From Patescibacteria group bacterium UBA4664 (GTDB lineage Bacteria; Patescibacteriota; Saccharimonadia; CAILAD01; BJGX01), in the NCBI GenBank assembly GCA_943354575.1, contig CALRCL010000003.1, positions 1 through 39,207 of the forward strand: DNA of 39,207 bases. The letters run 5' to 3'. The notes under the pieces were generated by a model that was not told the DNA's origin, ran no database searches, and was given only the letters and a program-made list of their open reading frames with translations. The position numbers and the translations under genes were made by a program. The first letter of the stretch is position 1, and each line of letters starts with the position of its first letter. This document shows, in pieces, positions 18,376-27,203 of this stretch.

Positions 18376-18693
18376 ATGAGTGAAAAATCATTCCCACATG
18401 AAGCCGATGATTTCCCCAGGAATAGAGCTTTCTATGCAGAAAGTCTTAAGGACGATATAAAAAAAGAAACCAATCAGCACCTACCTGACCCAGGCGAAGA
18501 AACAGGTAAGCCAGGAGATTTGGGTGGTGGATACAATAGTCTAAACGAGGGCCAAATTACCCCTCCGCCAACCGTAAATCGTTACTGGCCCAACCAAGAG
18601 CAAAGAGCTGCTGGCCGAGAAGGCATCAAGAGGTCTCGTGAAGCACTCAAGCGACCTAAAGACCCTGAAGCTACTACCGAAGATCCTAGCTAA
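18376..18693 (+). CDS. Small polar/Pro-rich hypothetical protein
   Basis: [27 protein letters not shown]...; start at 18376 preferred, with TTTAAT 6 nt upstream. Confidence 0.55.
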   Translation: MSEKSFPHEADDFPRNRAFYAESLKDDIKKETNQHLPDPGEETGKPGDLGGGYNSLNEGQITPPPTVNRYWPNQEQRAAGREGIKRSREALKRPKDPEATTEDPS

Positions 18694-19795
18694 TGTAGTC
18701 TCTGAGTCGTTTGCTGTCTTTGTGCTTGCGCAGCTTAGTGAGGGCTTTGGCTTCGATTTGGCGGATTCGCTCTCTGGTTACACCAAACTCCTGCCCGACT
18801 TCTTCGAGTGTGTGGCTTCGGCCGTCTTCAAGACCAAAACGCATGCGCAGTATCTTTTGCTCGCGTGGCGTGAGGAGCTCGAGGGTATCGTCGATGTGCT
18901 CTTTGAGCAGCTCGTAGGTAGCGGCTTCTTCTGGGCTGACGGTATCTTCGTCTTGAATAAAGTCACCCAAACTAGAATCTTCGTCTTCACCAACTGCGGC
19001 ATCAAGGCTGGTGGTGTCTTGGGATATTTTAAGAATATGGTTTACTTTATCGACATCGATTTCCATTTCTGCAGCTAGCTCCTCTGGTAGTGGCTCGCGA
19101 CCTAGCTCTTGAGTAAGTCGACGCTGGGTACGGATAAGTTTGTTGATTGTCTCAACCATATGGACAGGAATTCTGATGACCCTGGCTTGGTCGGCGATAG
19201 CGCGGGTGATGGCTTGGCGAATCCACCAAGTAGCGTAGGTACTAAACTTAAAACCTTTGTGATAATCAAATTTTTCGACGGCTCGGAGCAGGCCTGTGTT
19301 GCCCTCTTGGATGAGGTCGAGTAGGTCTAGCCCTCGGCCAATGTATTTTTTGGCGATACTAACCACGAGACGCATATTGGCTTCAGCCAGAGCGTCCTTG
19401 GCAGCTTTATCGCCCTTTTCGATTCTTTTGGCGAGCGATACTTCTTCGTCGGCGGTGATGAGTGATATTTTGCCAATTTCGCGCAAATACAAACGCACTG
19501 AATCGTCGGCGATATCCTTGATGTTGGCTTCGCTGGTGGCGTTTTCGACATCTTCCTCTGGCTCTGTCTCCCAAAGCTTATCTTTTTGGTCGGTAACTTC
19601 AATGCCTTTATCGATGAGTTGCGAATACAAGTCGTCGAGCAAATCGACGCTGTCTTCGGCCTCGGGAATAGTGGCCTGGATTTCTTGCTGGGTCACAAAG
19701 CCCTGCTGTCGTCCTTTGACGATTAGCTTTTCAATTGCTTCACTAAAATCATTTGTTAGTTTTGGCTCAGGAGTAGATTTGGCTTTTCTAGGCAT
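18686..19795 (-). CDS. rpoD: RNA polymerase primary sigma factor
   Basis: Sigma regions 2-4: [46 protein letters not shown]..., [28 protein letters not shown]. Confidence 0.97.
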   Translation of the reverse strand: MPRKAKSTPEPKLTNDFSEAIEKLIVKGRQQGFVTQQEIQATIPEAEDSVDLLDDLYSQLIDKGIEVTDQKDKLWETEPEEDVENATSEANIKDIADDSVRLYLREIGKISLITADEEVSLAKRIEKGDKAAKDALAEANMRLVVSIAKKYIGRGLDLLDLIQEGNTGLLRAVEKFDYHKGFKFSTYATWWIRQAITRAIADQARVIRIPVHMVETINKLIRTQRRLTQELGREPLPEELAAEMEIDVDKVNHILKISQDTTSLDAAVGEDEDSSLGDFIQDEDTVSPEEAATYELLKEHIDDTLELLTPREQKILRMRFGLEDGRSHTLEEVGQEFGVTRERIRQIEAKALTKLRKHKDSKRLRDYIS

Positions 19796-19802
19796 GTAGT
19801 TA

Positions 19803-21587
19803 TTAATCCTCGTTTAATAGTGCTTGATAATCTCTTAGTAGCTGTTTTGTTTTTTTGGTGTCTCCAGAGGCCTCGGCTTCTGATAGCTGTCGGGCCAATT
19901 GGTGTTTGGCGTTTTGTCTGTTGATTTCTTGGATCCTAGCAACCTGGGTGAAGGCTTCGAGCCTAATGTCGTGCGCCGTCAAATCGGCGTAATTTTGTTC
20001 ACCTCTTAATGAAAGAATTTTAACATAATTTTCCTCTTTAGGCAATGCCTTTAGGATCGTCGCGAACTTTGCTTTCGGTGATTTTTTGATAACCTTGAAT
20101 ATCCTACGGTGCAGCTCCGAGGACTGATCCAAATCTAGGTCGTCAAGTGATGAGATGTTTTCAGGGAAAGCCAAGCAGAGTTCTAGCAGTATTTGCTCGA
20201 GCTTTTCTTGTCGGGTCAGCTTTCGTTTTTCTGATGGGCTTTTACTTGGGTCGGCTTGCGAGTCGCTATCAGGCTGGAGCTCTGGGTTGGGCTGTGAGTA
20301 GGCCGAGGTAGCTGTCTGGGTCTTGGCTAAAACCAATTTGCTAATACTGTCTTCGGTGGTATCTAGCAATTGAGCGACTACTTTAGTGTAATGTTGGTTT
20401 TCGATATCATCATGCAAGCTCAAGAGCATCGGTGTAATAAATTTAATAAACTGCTTCTTGCCAGGCGCTGTGGTGGTGCCATATCTACTCTTAGCGATTT
20501 CTACTAGGTAGTCTGGGGCGTACTTGGCACCCTCAACCGCCTTCTGCCATTCGGACTTACCTTTTTTGAGAAGTTCATCGGGATCTTTTGCGCCCTTGAG
20601 GCTGATGATATCGATTTTGACATCCATCGTGGCTGCGATATCGATGGCCCGAAGCGTTGCAGCAATACCAGCCTCATCGCTATCGAAGCAAAAAGCAATA
20701 TTGCCAGTTAGGCGGGCTAGCTGTTTTAATTGCAGTTGAGTTAGTGCTGTGCCGCTACTCGCCACGACATTACCAAAGCCAGCATTAGACAGTGCCACAA
20801 CATCCATATTGCCCTCTACCACAACGGCCAGGTCGGCCTGCCTGATGGCTTCCTTGGCCTGAGCCAGTCCATAAATGGCCTCACTCTTGTTGTAAATGGG
20901 CGTTTGGGGGGTATTAATATATTTGGCAGTTTTTTCGTTGCCGAGTATTCTGGCGCTAAACCCCACCACCCGAGCTTGGGCATCGAAAACCGGAAACATC
21001 ACGCGGGCCCTAAAAAGATCGTAGGCACCTTTGCCCTGCTTGCCCTCGACGCATAAACCCGCGGCAATCAGGTCTTCAACCTTGAAACCTTTTTTGGTCA
21101 AATAGTTTGTAAGCGATTCCCAGCTATCAGGCGAGTAACCTAGCTTATAATTCTTGATGGTTGCCGAGCTCAATCCTCTGGTTTTAATGAAGTACTCCTT
21201 TGCCTTCTCGTTTTTAGATAAGGACAAATGAAAGTATGCCATAGCCGACTGGCAAGCATCGTAGAGCTTGGTCTTATGGCTGGCGTTGGTTTGGTTCGAT
21301 CCAGATCTGGGCGTCAGCTTGACTCCAGCTCGCTTGGCGAGCATCTCGAGGGCTTCAGGAAAACTCAAGGCCTCCATCTCCATGACAAAACTAATAACAT
21401 CGCCGCCCTTGCCCGAACTAAAGTCGTGCCAGATATTTTTGTCAGGGCTAACAATAAAGGATGGTGTTTTTTCGGTCTTAAAGGGGCTAAGGCCCTTAAA
21501 GCTCTTGCCGGTTTGCTTTAATGGCACATAGCCACTTATGACATCGACTATGTCGAGGCGCGATTTGACTTCATCTACATCATTCAT
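19803..21587 (-). CDS. dnaG: DNA primase
   Basis: [50 protein letters not shown]. Confidence 0.95.
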   Translation of the reverse strand: MNDVDEVKSRLDIVDVISGYVPLKQTGKSFKGLSPFKTEKTPSFIVSPDKNIWHDFSSGKGGDVISFVMEMEALSFPEALEMLAKRAGVKLTPRSGSNQTNASHKTKLYDACQSAMAYFHLSLSKNEKAKEYFIKTRGLSSATIKNYKLGYSPDSWESLTNYLTKKGFKVEDLIAAGLCVEGKQGKGAYDLFRARVMFPVFDAQARVVGFSARILGNEKTAKYINTPQTPIYNKSEAIYGLAQAKEAIRQADLAVVVEGNMDVVALSNAGFGNVVASSGTALTQLQLKQLARLTGNIAFCFDSDEAGIAATLRAIDIAATMDVKIDIISLKGAKDPDELLKKGKSEWQKAVEGAKYAPDYLVEIAKSRYGTTTAPGKKQFIKFITPMLLSLHDDIENQHYTKVVAQLLDTTEDSISKLVLAKTQTATSAYSQPNPELQPDSDSQADPSKSPSEKRKLTRQEKLEQILLELCLAFPENISSLDDLDLDQSSELHRRIFKVIKKSPKAKFATILKALPKEENYVKILSLRGEQNYADLTAHDIRLEAFTQVARIQEINRQNAKHQLARQLSEAEASGDTKKTKQLLRDYQALLNED

Positions 21588-21600
21588 ATATCTATTATAG

Positions 21601-21627
21601 TCTTACACCGCCGTTATAAAAGCAAAC
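21601..21627. repeat. Copy 1 of a 27-nt near-identical direct repeat upstream of dnaG
   Basis: tcttacaccgccgttataaaagcaaac; 2 mismatches to the copy near 23698. Confidence 0.75.
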
Positions 21628-21716
21628 CCAATATCTGACAATCGTACACTTGAAGGTTAATATTTATTCTATTGATGGCTACAAAATTATGAAATAATTG
21701 CAAAATAAATTGTCAA

Positions 21717-23660
21717 CTACCTAGTGTTCTCTAATTTATCGAGCAGACCCACAGCAGTTTGATTGCTACTATTTAAGGCTAACGCCTTTTTCAAGCTTTC
21801 TATGGCTTTCGGGTTGTCTCCATTGGCTATCAGCAAGATAGCTCGGAGTGTTAATATGTTAGAAATTTGAGCGACAAGATTGGGTCTAAGGGGTGCCTTG
21901 GCGCGGATTGTAGCATCATCATAATTCGTCAATATCCTATCGCTAAGCTCAAGTGCCTTTTGGGATTCATTATTGCGGGAAAGGAACCCGATATAGCTGA
22001 CATATATATCCAAATTATTAAACTGCGAACGACTCAAGGCTAGCTCGTAATTCTGACGGGCAGCTGAATGGTCTCCTTTGATATCGTAGATTTTAGCTAG
22101 TAGCAAATAGTTTTGATTATCAAATGGGTCAGCACTAATAGCTTTTTCGGTTAGCTTCCTGGCAGCTTCTAGTCTTTCAGCGCGTGCAGCTTGGTCACCA
22201 TTGACTGCCTCATTAATTAGATCGGCCGCTTGCATACCAATGATATCAGGGCTATAGAGTAGGGTACCGCTTGCGGCCAATAAGGATTTAGTGCGGTCTT
22301 CAGATGTGAAGCCGGTATATTCAGTTACTAAGTCTAGATTCATTTTAGATAAAAAATAATTAAAAGATAATAGGCTTGCCGCTATTATTAAAAATGCAGC
22401 TAGACCATAAAATACATACTTCAGCTTAGCTAATATAGGAAGTTGATTTTTAGACAACTCGAGATTGTCATCCGACGCGATGGATACTATACCCAGAAGA
22501 ATGAGTACTAAAAACAATATTGCCGGGTAAATAAAGTCTGTGCTGAAAAAAGCGTGTGCCAGTACGGCTAAAATACCAACTCCAGGGATTAGAACGTTGT
22601 TTTTGTCTCGATTTTTTATAATTGAAGTCAGCAAATAGAGTATAGCCAAGGACAATAATCCAAACCCCACAAGACCTGCTTCGGAGAAAACCTTGAGAAA
22701 GATGTTGTGCGGATCGTTTGTCTCGGCCATAGCATTGAGCTGGTAGCTTTGATAAATAGATCTAAAGGTGCCATAGCCAGTGCCCAACACAGGATAGTCT
22801 TTTATGATATTTAGGGTGCCAGACCAATAGCTTTCTCTATCGGAAAGGCTATTGCCAAGTGTTTCCTGAACCTGCTTACTGGTGTTGGTTGTATTGATAT
22901 TGATATTATTTTTAAATACCACAGATCTTATAAAATAAAGTGTCGACGCTAGAAGTATTGAAAGGACTAGCACTTTCAGCAGGCAAAGAATCCACTTTTT
23001 CTTTTCTTTGACTAATATGACAAGCAGAACAAGGCACGGAATAAAAATGACGTAGGCGCTTCTTGAGAAAGTTAGCCAGAAGCCAGCAGACAATACTGCA
23101 GCAGCCACCAAATAGTAGCTCCTGGCGCGACCTTTTGCCTGTGAATATCTATAAACAGTATAAATTATTACTGGCATCAAATATGCTGCCGTGGCATTCG
23201 GCCAGTATAGTAATGTCACAAACCTGCCATCTACGCTGTTTAGCATGTACTCTCCGATGCCCCATATTACAGTCGCTAGCGTAGAGCCAATCCATAGTAT
23301 CTGCCAAAGGTGATAGAGTTTTTCGTCGCATAAAAATTTGCGGGTTACTTCATATAGCAACCCGCCAACAATCAGCAATGTCACCCCTAGTGTAGTATCG
23401 AATCTACTTATGGACCACAAGTATGACATAGCCAGCCAAATACCCAGGGACAAAAGTAGCAACGACAATTTGTTAATGCTCGGTTGAACCTCTTTCTTAC
23501 TCTGATACAAGCAAATACCTAGCACCATAAGACTGGCTGAATATACAATATAGGCGACCCAATCTAATCCACCTGTCATCCAACTACAAGACAAGAATAG
23601 GATACCAGTTAGTGCCAATATTTGATTAAGGGCAAACTTAGTACTTTTAAAATCATGCAT
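21717..23660 (-). CDS. O-antigen ligase/Wzy-like polytopic membrane protein with C-terminal TPR-like repeats
   Basis: Many TM segments, NDPHNIFLKVFSEAGLVGFG, then TPR-like C-terminus. Confidence 0.85.
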   Translation of the reverse strand: MHDFKSTKFALNQILALTGILFLSCSWMTGGLDWVAYIVYSASLMVLGICLYQSKKEVQPSINKLSLLLLSLGIWLAMSYLWSISRFDTTLGVTLLIVGGLLYEVTRKFLCDEKLYHLWQILWIGSTLATVIWGIGEYMLNSVDGRFVTLLYWPNATAAYLMPVIIYTVYRYSQAKGRARSYYLVAAAVLSAGFWLTFSRSAYVIFIPCLVLLVILVKEKKKWILCLLKVLVLSILLASTLYFIRSVVFKNNININTTNTSKQVQETLGNSLSDRESYWSGTLNIIKDYPVLGTGYGTFRSIYQSYQLNAMAETNDPHNIFLKVFSEAGLVGFGLLSLAILYLLTSIIKNRDKNNVLIPGVGILAVLAHAFFSTDFIYPAILFLVLILLGIVSIASDDNLELSKNQLPILAKLKYVFYGLAAFLIIAASLLSFNYFLSKMNLDLVTEYTGFTSEDRTKSLLAASGTLLYSPDIIGMQAADLINEAVNGDQAARAERLEAARKLTEKAISADPFDNQNYLLLAKIYDIKGDHSAARQNYELALSRSQFNNLDIYVSYIGFLSRNNESQKALELSDRILTNYDDATIRAKAPLRPNLVAQISNILTLRAILLIANGDNPKAIESLKKALALNSSNQTAVGLLDKLENTR

Positions 23661-23697
23661 TATTAGTATATTATCATCTGGTCTTATGCTTCACAAG

Positions 23698-23724
23698 TCT
23701 TGCACTGCCGTTATAAAAGCAAAC
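23698..23724. repeat. Copy 2 of the 27-nt repeat, upstream of the O-antigen ligase-like gene
   Basis: tcttgcactgccgttataaaagcaaac. Confidence 0.75.
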
Positions 23725-23739
23725 TTAAAATAAATAAGT

Positions 23740-23764
23740 TCAGCTCAATGGTTGAGCCGAACTT
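23740..23764 (-). terminator. Hairpin terminator downstream of the 193-aa ORF
   Basis: GTTCAGCTCAA-TGG-TTGAGCCGAAC (one mismatch); minus strand continues TTATTTATTTT. Confidence 0.65.
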
Positions 23765-23775
23765 TATAAATAACC

Positions 23776-24357
23776 TTAATACTGCTGCTTAGTGACCGTA
23801 TATGGTAGGGCTATTAAGCCGTACTGGGTTCTGGCCTTACGAATCTCTTGATCTCGAGCATCGGCATGAGCCTCAACGCGGCGTTTATGTCGGATAGAAT
23901 CGATAAAGGCCAGGCTATCACTGAGGTCTTTTTTGGTAAAAGCTAGCTGGGTGTTATGACTTCTCGCGTAGTTATCAGCAACCTTACTATAAAGCTTGGT
24001 TCTGATAGTTGCGATTTCATCACGGCTGTAACTATCGACCATGTCCCACTGGGCGAGCCAGAGGTTAACAAAATCCAAACACTGAGTGGTTGGTCCAAAA
24101 TTCTGCCTAGGCTTTTTAACTTTTTTATTATTTAGATTTAGCAAGTAATCAACAGCCGAGCCTAGCTCGGCCTTAGTGAAACCAACCTGTCCAGTCGACA
24201 AATAGTTGCTTGCGACCTTCTTAGTCATAAAGCTCTTAATTACTGCCATCTCCAATGGGCTGTAGTTGGATGCCTCGGGCCAATTGGCTTCCCAGTTATC
24301 AAGGAAGCTATCGATGAGTCCTTCGGCGTCATTGAGTAGATTAGGTCTTTTTTTCAA
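23776..24357 (-). CDS. Hypothetical protein, 193 aa, two tandem homologous repeats, TTG start
   Basis: Internal repeats ...NWPEASNYSPLEMAVIKSFMTKKVASNYLS...FTKAELGSAVDYLL and ...QWDMVDSYSRDEIATIRTKLYSKVADNYAR...FTKKDLSDSLAFID. Confidence 0.7.
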   Translation of the reverse strand: MKKRPNLLNDAEGLIDSFLDNWEANWPEASNYSPLEMAVIKSFMTKKVASNYLSTGQVGFTKAELGSAVDYLLNLNNKKVKKPRQNFGPTTQCLDFVNLWLAQWDMVDSYSRDEIATIRTKLYSKVADNYARSHNTQLAFTKKDLSDSLAFIDSIRHKRRVEAHADARDQEIRKARTQYGLIALPYTVTKQQY

Positions 24358-24439
24358 GGCTAGCCTTTCTGGTACGGCGCTACGATGCGCGTTTTACAAG
24401 ACTACTACTATGCCAAGAATTTATCAAGTACTGCCCTTG

Positions 24440-25729
24440 TTACTGCCAGCGCCAGGTATCGAGTACGTTTTTTGTAACTGTTTTGTCGAATTCGTCTTGG
24501 TAGGTCGTAGTAATAGCAACAACCGTGACAGTTTTGCCATCTTGCTGATAGTTTTTGCCCACCAATAGCAATGCTACTAGGGAGTAGGTTTTGCCATCAG
24601 TAGCTTTGTATATAACCTGCGTAGCATCGAGACCGTCGAGCTTGATAACATCTGTTGATAGTACTGTTACAGAGGCACTAGATATTGCTAAGTATTCATC
24701 AATCTTTTGATAAGGTTCTGTCTTGGTATCCACCGCAATTGTACTAATTGCTTTTTGGCCAAATGTAGAGGTGGCGAAAGTGCAGGTTTCATCTTTAGGC
24801 ACGGTATTGGGTACATAAAGGGCAAAGCTATAGCACTGTTTAGTGATAGTGGCATAGCCTTCAGGGGGAGTGGCAGGGCCAGAGGTTGGTGTTGGTGTAG
24901 GTACCGGTGTAGGTGTCGGTGCTGGTGCTGGGGTTGGAGTCGACTTTTTAGCGATTACTGTAAAGTAATAAACTCCGCCGCCGACTAAGGCGAGGCCCAA
25001 AACTACGCCAAGAATAATAAATAAAAGCTTTTTGCTCTTTTTTGGGGGCGGTCCATAGCTACCCATGGAATCTAGCCCAGCTGCTACAGGCGCAAGCTGA
25101 TCGGCGCCTGGTAGTGCGCCAGGCTGAGCGTAGCTCGGTGGCAATTCTGATGGAGCAGTTACTGGTTGATTATAGCTAACTGGCATCGAATCTGGAGGCA
25201 TTGCAGGCTGTGGCTCCATTGGCATACCAGGTGGGAGTGAGCCACCAGGTACATCTTCGACAGGTGGTGGGCTAGCGACTGGTGAGCTGGGCAAAACTGG
25301 CTGGGGTTCTGCTATGGGCTGCGTTTGAGGTTGCTCGGCAGGCATTGCGGCAGGTATCGGTGCTGTAGCAACATCTGGCATTGGCATATCTAGAGGGTTG
25401 GGCTGTACAGGAGCGGACGGCTCGATGGTTGCAGCAATTGGTGGCGCATATGGTGGCTGAGAGGGTGGTGTAGCTATTTCTGGAACAGCGACAGGAGCTA
25501 CTGGCAAAGTTTGGTCTGAAGTTTGGGCGCCTAGCATACTAGCATCAGCTTGGGCGTCCTGCTGCCAAGCGGGAGCTGACTGGGTTGGGCTGGCTTGGGG
25601 CTGAAAAGTCGTACCACCCATTAGCGGGCCTGAGGCGGCGGCAGGCTGACTGGCTGCACCGGCAACACCAGCGGCTGATGTATCGGTCTTGATTTGATCT
25701 ATCGGAAAGTCGTTGTCTTGTGGTTGCAT
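24440..25729 (-). CDS. Pro-rich cytoplasmic domain, single TM, PT-linker, extracytoplasmic domain
   Basis: KKSKKLLFIILGVVLGLALVGGGVYYF TM; PTPAPAPTPTPVPTPTPTSGP linker. Confidence 0.8.
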   Translation of the reverse strand: MQPQDNDFPIDQIKTDTSAAGVAGAASQPAAASGPLMGGTTFQPQASPTQSAPAWQQDAQADASMLGAQTSDQTLPVAPVAVPEIATPPSQPPYAPPIAATIEPSAPVQPNPLDMPMPDVATAPIPAAMPAEQPQTQPIAEPQPVLPSSPVASPPPVEDVPGGSLPPGMPMEPQPAMPPDSMPVSYNQPVTAPSELPPSYAQPGALPGADQLAPVAAGLDSMGSYGPPPKKSKKLLFIILGVVLGLALVGGGVYYFTVIAKKSTPTPAPAPTPTPVPTPTPTSGPATPPEGYATITKQCYSFALYVPNTVPKDETCTFATSTFGQKAISTIAVDTKTEPYQKIDEYLAISSASVTVLSTDVIKLDGLDATQVIYKATDGKTYSLVALLLVGKNYQQDGKTVTVVAITTTYQDEFDKTVTKNVLDTWRWQ

Positions 25730-25863
25730 AATTAGCTTTATTATATCTAAAAAATTTATAAAGTTCTAGTGCTTAGTCAATCAATGCACCTTTTTAATAC
25801 TATTTTTTTAGTAGATCAGTTAGAGTCTAATGTAATAAACTTTTTTTGAGCTATAATGTAAGT

Positions 25864-27186
25864 ATGAAAAAAATGCTCAAAAAAATTGTTCAGCCAATAA
25901 TTCCAAAATCATTCATAAATTTTTTACACTACAGCGAATCGCTGGCTGCGGCCCAGAAGTATAAGCACCCAGGCAACAAGATGATTGTGATTGGGCTGGT
26001 CGGTAGCAAGGGCAAAACCACAACTGCCAATATGCTGTGGTCGATACTCTCAGCCGGTGGATCTAAGGTCGGGCTTATAGGTACCGCCAATATTCGTTAT
26101 GGGCAAAAAGAAGAACTCAATCGTTATCACATGACTATGCCGGGCGCTTTTGTGCTGCAGCGGCTGCTCGCAAAAATGTCGGCTATTAATTGTCAGTATG
26201 TAATTATGGAGGTTCCGTCGGAGGGTCAGACTCAATACCGACATGTTGGTATTAATTTTGATGTATTAATATTTACCAATGTCACCAATGAGCTAATGGC
26301 GGCCCACGACTTTAGCCTCGAAACCCTGCACAAACACAACAAACGCGTCTTTAAGCGACTCGCCCACTCCAAGCGTAAAACTATCGGGCTACAAAAAACA
26401 CCCAAAATAATTGTTGCCAACATCGACAGCAAAGATGCCCCAAACTACCTTCTGTTTCAGGCTGATAAAAAACTAACTTTTGGCACCAAAGCCAGCGCTG
26501 ACTACATTATAAAAGATGTCCAAGATACCCAAAACGGCATCAGCTTCGATATTAACAACACAAGCTATAGGGTTAAGATGCTTGGCAAAATAAATGCCGT
26601 TAACGCTGCTGGAGCTATCGCCACCGCCACCGCCCTTGGAGCAAATAAAAAAGCCATTGCGTTGGGACTCAGCAAGCTACCAACAATCCCGGGCCGCATG
26701 GAAGTTATCGAAGGCAAGCAGCCATTTACTGTGATAGTCGATTACGCCCACGAGCAAGCCAGTATGACCGCACTGATGGACAGTGCGCGCGATATGAAGC
26801 CAAAAGGTGCCAAGGTTATTACTCTTTTGGGCGCCGAAGGTGGCGGGCGCGACAAGGCCAAACGCCCCGAAATGGGCGCAATCTGCGCCAAGGGTTCAGA
26901 TATAATAATACTTAGTAATGTCGACCCCTATGATGACGATCCTATGACAATTCTTGCTGATATCTCTGAAGGGGCGCTTAGCACAGGTGCCGAAAAAAAT
27001 AAGAATATGTTTATTGTCCCCGACCGCCGCGAAGGTATCCGTAAGGCCCTTGAGCTAGCTAGCAAAGACGACTTGGTGCTAATTACCGGCAAAGGTGCCG
27101 AACAGTCGATGGAAATTGGCGGCCAGTCGATAGCTTGGGATGACAGAAAAGTTGTCAGAGAAGAACTGAATAAGTTAGTCGGCTAG
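25864..27186 (+). CDS. Mur ligase family (MurE-like UDP-MurNAc-tripeptide synthetase)
   Basis: GSKGKTTTANMLWSIL, DYAHEQASM, LITGKGAEQSM; start at 25864 rather than the tracked TTG 25846, which lies on the -10 box. Confidence 0.88.
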   Translation: MKKMLKKIVQPIIPKSFINFLHYSESLAAAQKYKHPGNKMIVIGLVGSKGKTTTANMLWSILSAGGSKVGLIGTANIRYGQKEELNRYHMTMPGAFVLQRLLAKMSAINCQYVIMEVPSEGQTQYRHVGINFDVLIFTNVTNELMAAHDFSLETLHKHNKRVFKRLAHSKRKTIGLQKTPKIIVANIDSKDAPNYLLFQADKKLTFGTKASADYIIKDVQDTQNGISFDINNTSYRVKMLGKINAVNAAGAIATATALGANKKAIALGLSKLPTIPGRMEVIEGKQPFTVIVDYAHEQASMTALMDSARDMKPKGAKVITLLGAEGGGRDKAKRPEMGAICAKGSDIIILSNVDPYDDDPMTILADISEGALSTGAEKNKNMFIVPDRREGIRKALELASKDDLVLITGKGAEQSMEIGGQSIAWDDRKVVREELNKLVG

Positions 27187-27203
27187 GCTTTGTAGGTGCA
27201 GCT

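Noticed and set aside
24870-24950. PT/PA repeat DNA (ggtgttggtgtaggtaccggtgtaggt) as a possible regulatory tandem repeat
   Set aside because: It is in frame and explained by the Pro-Thr linker of the single-TM protein.
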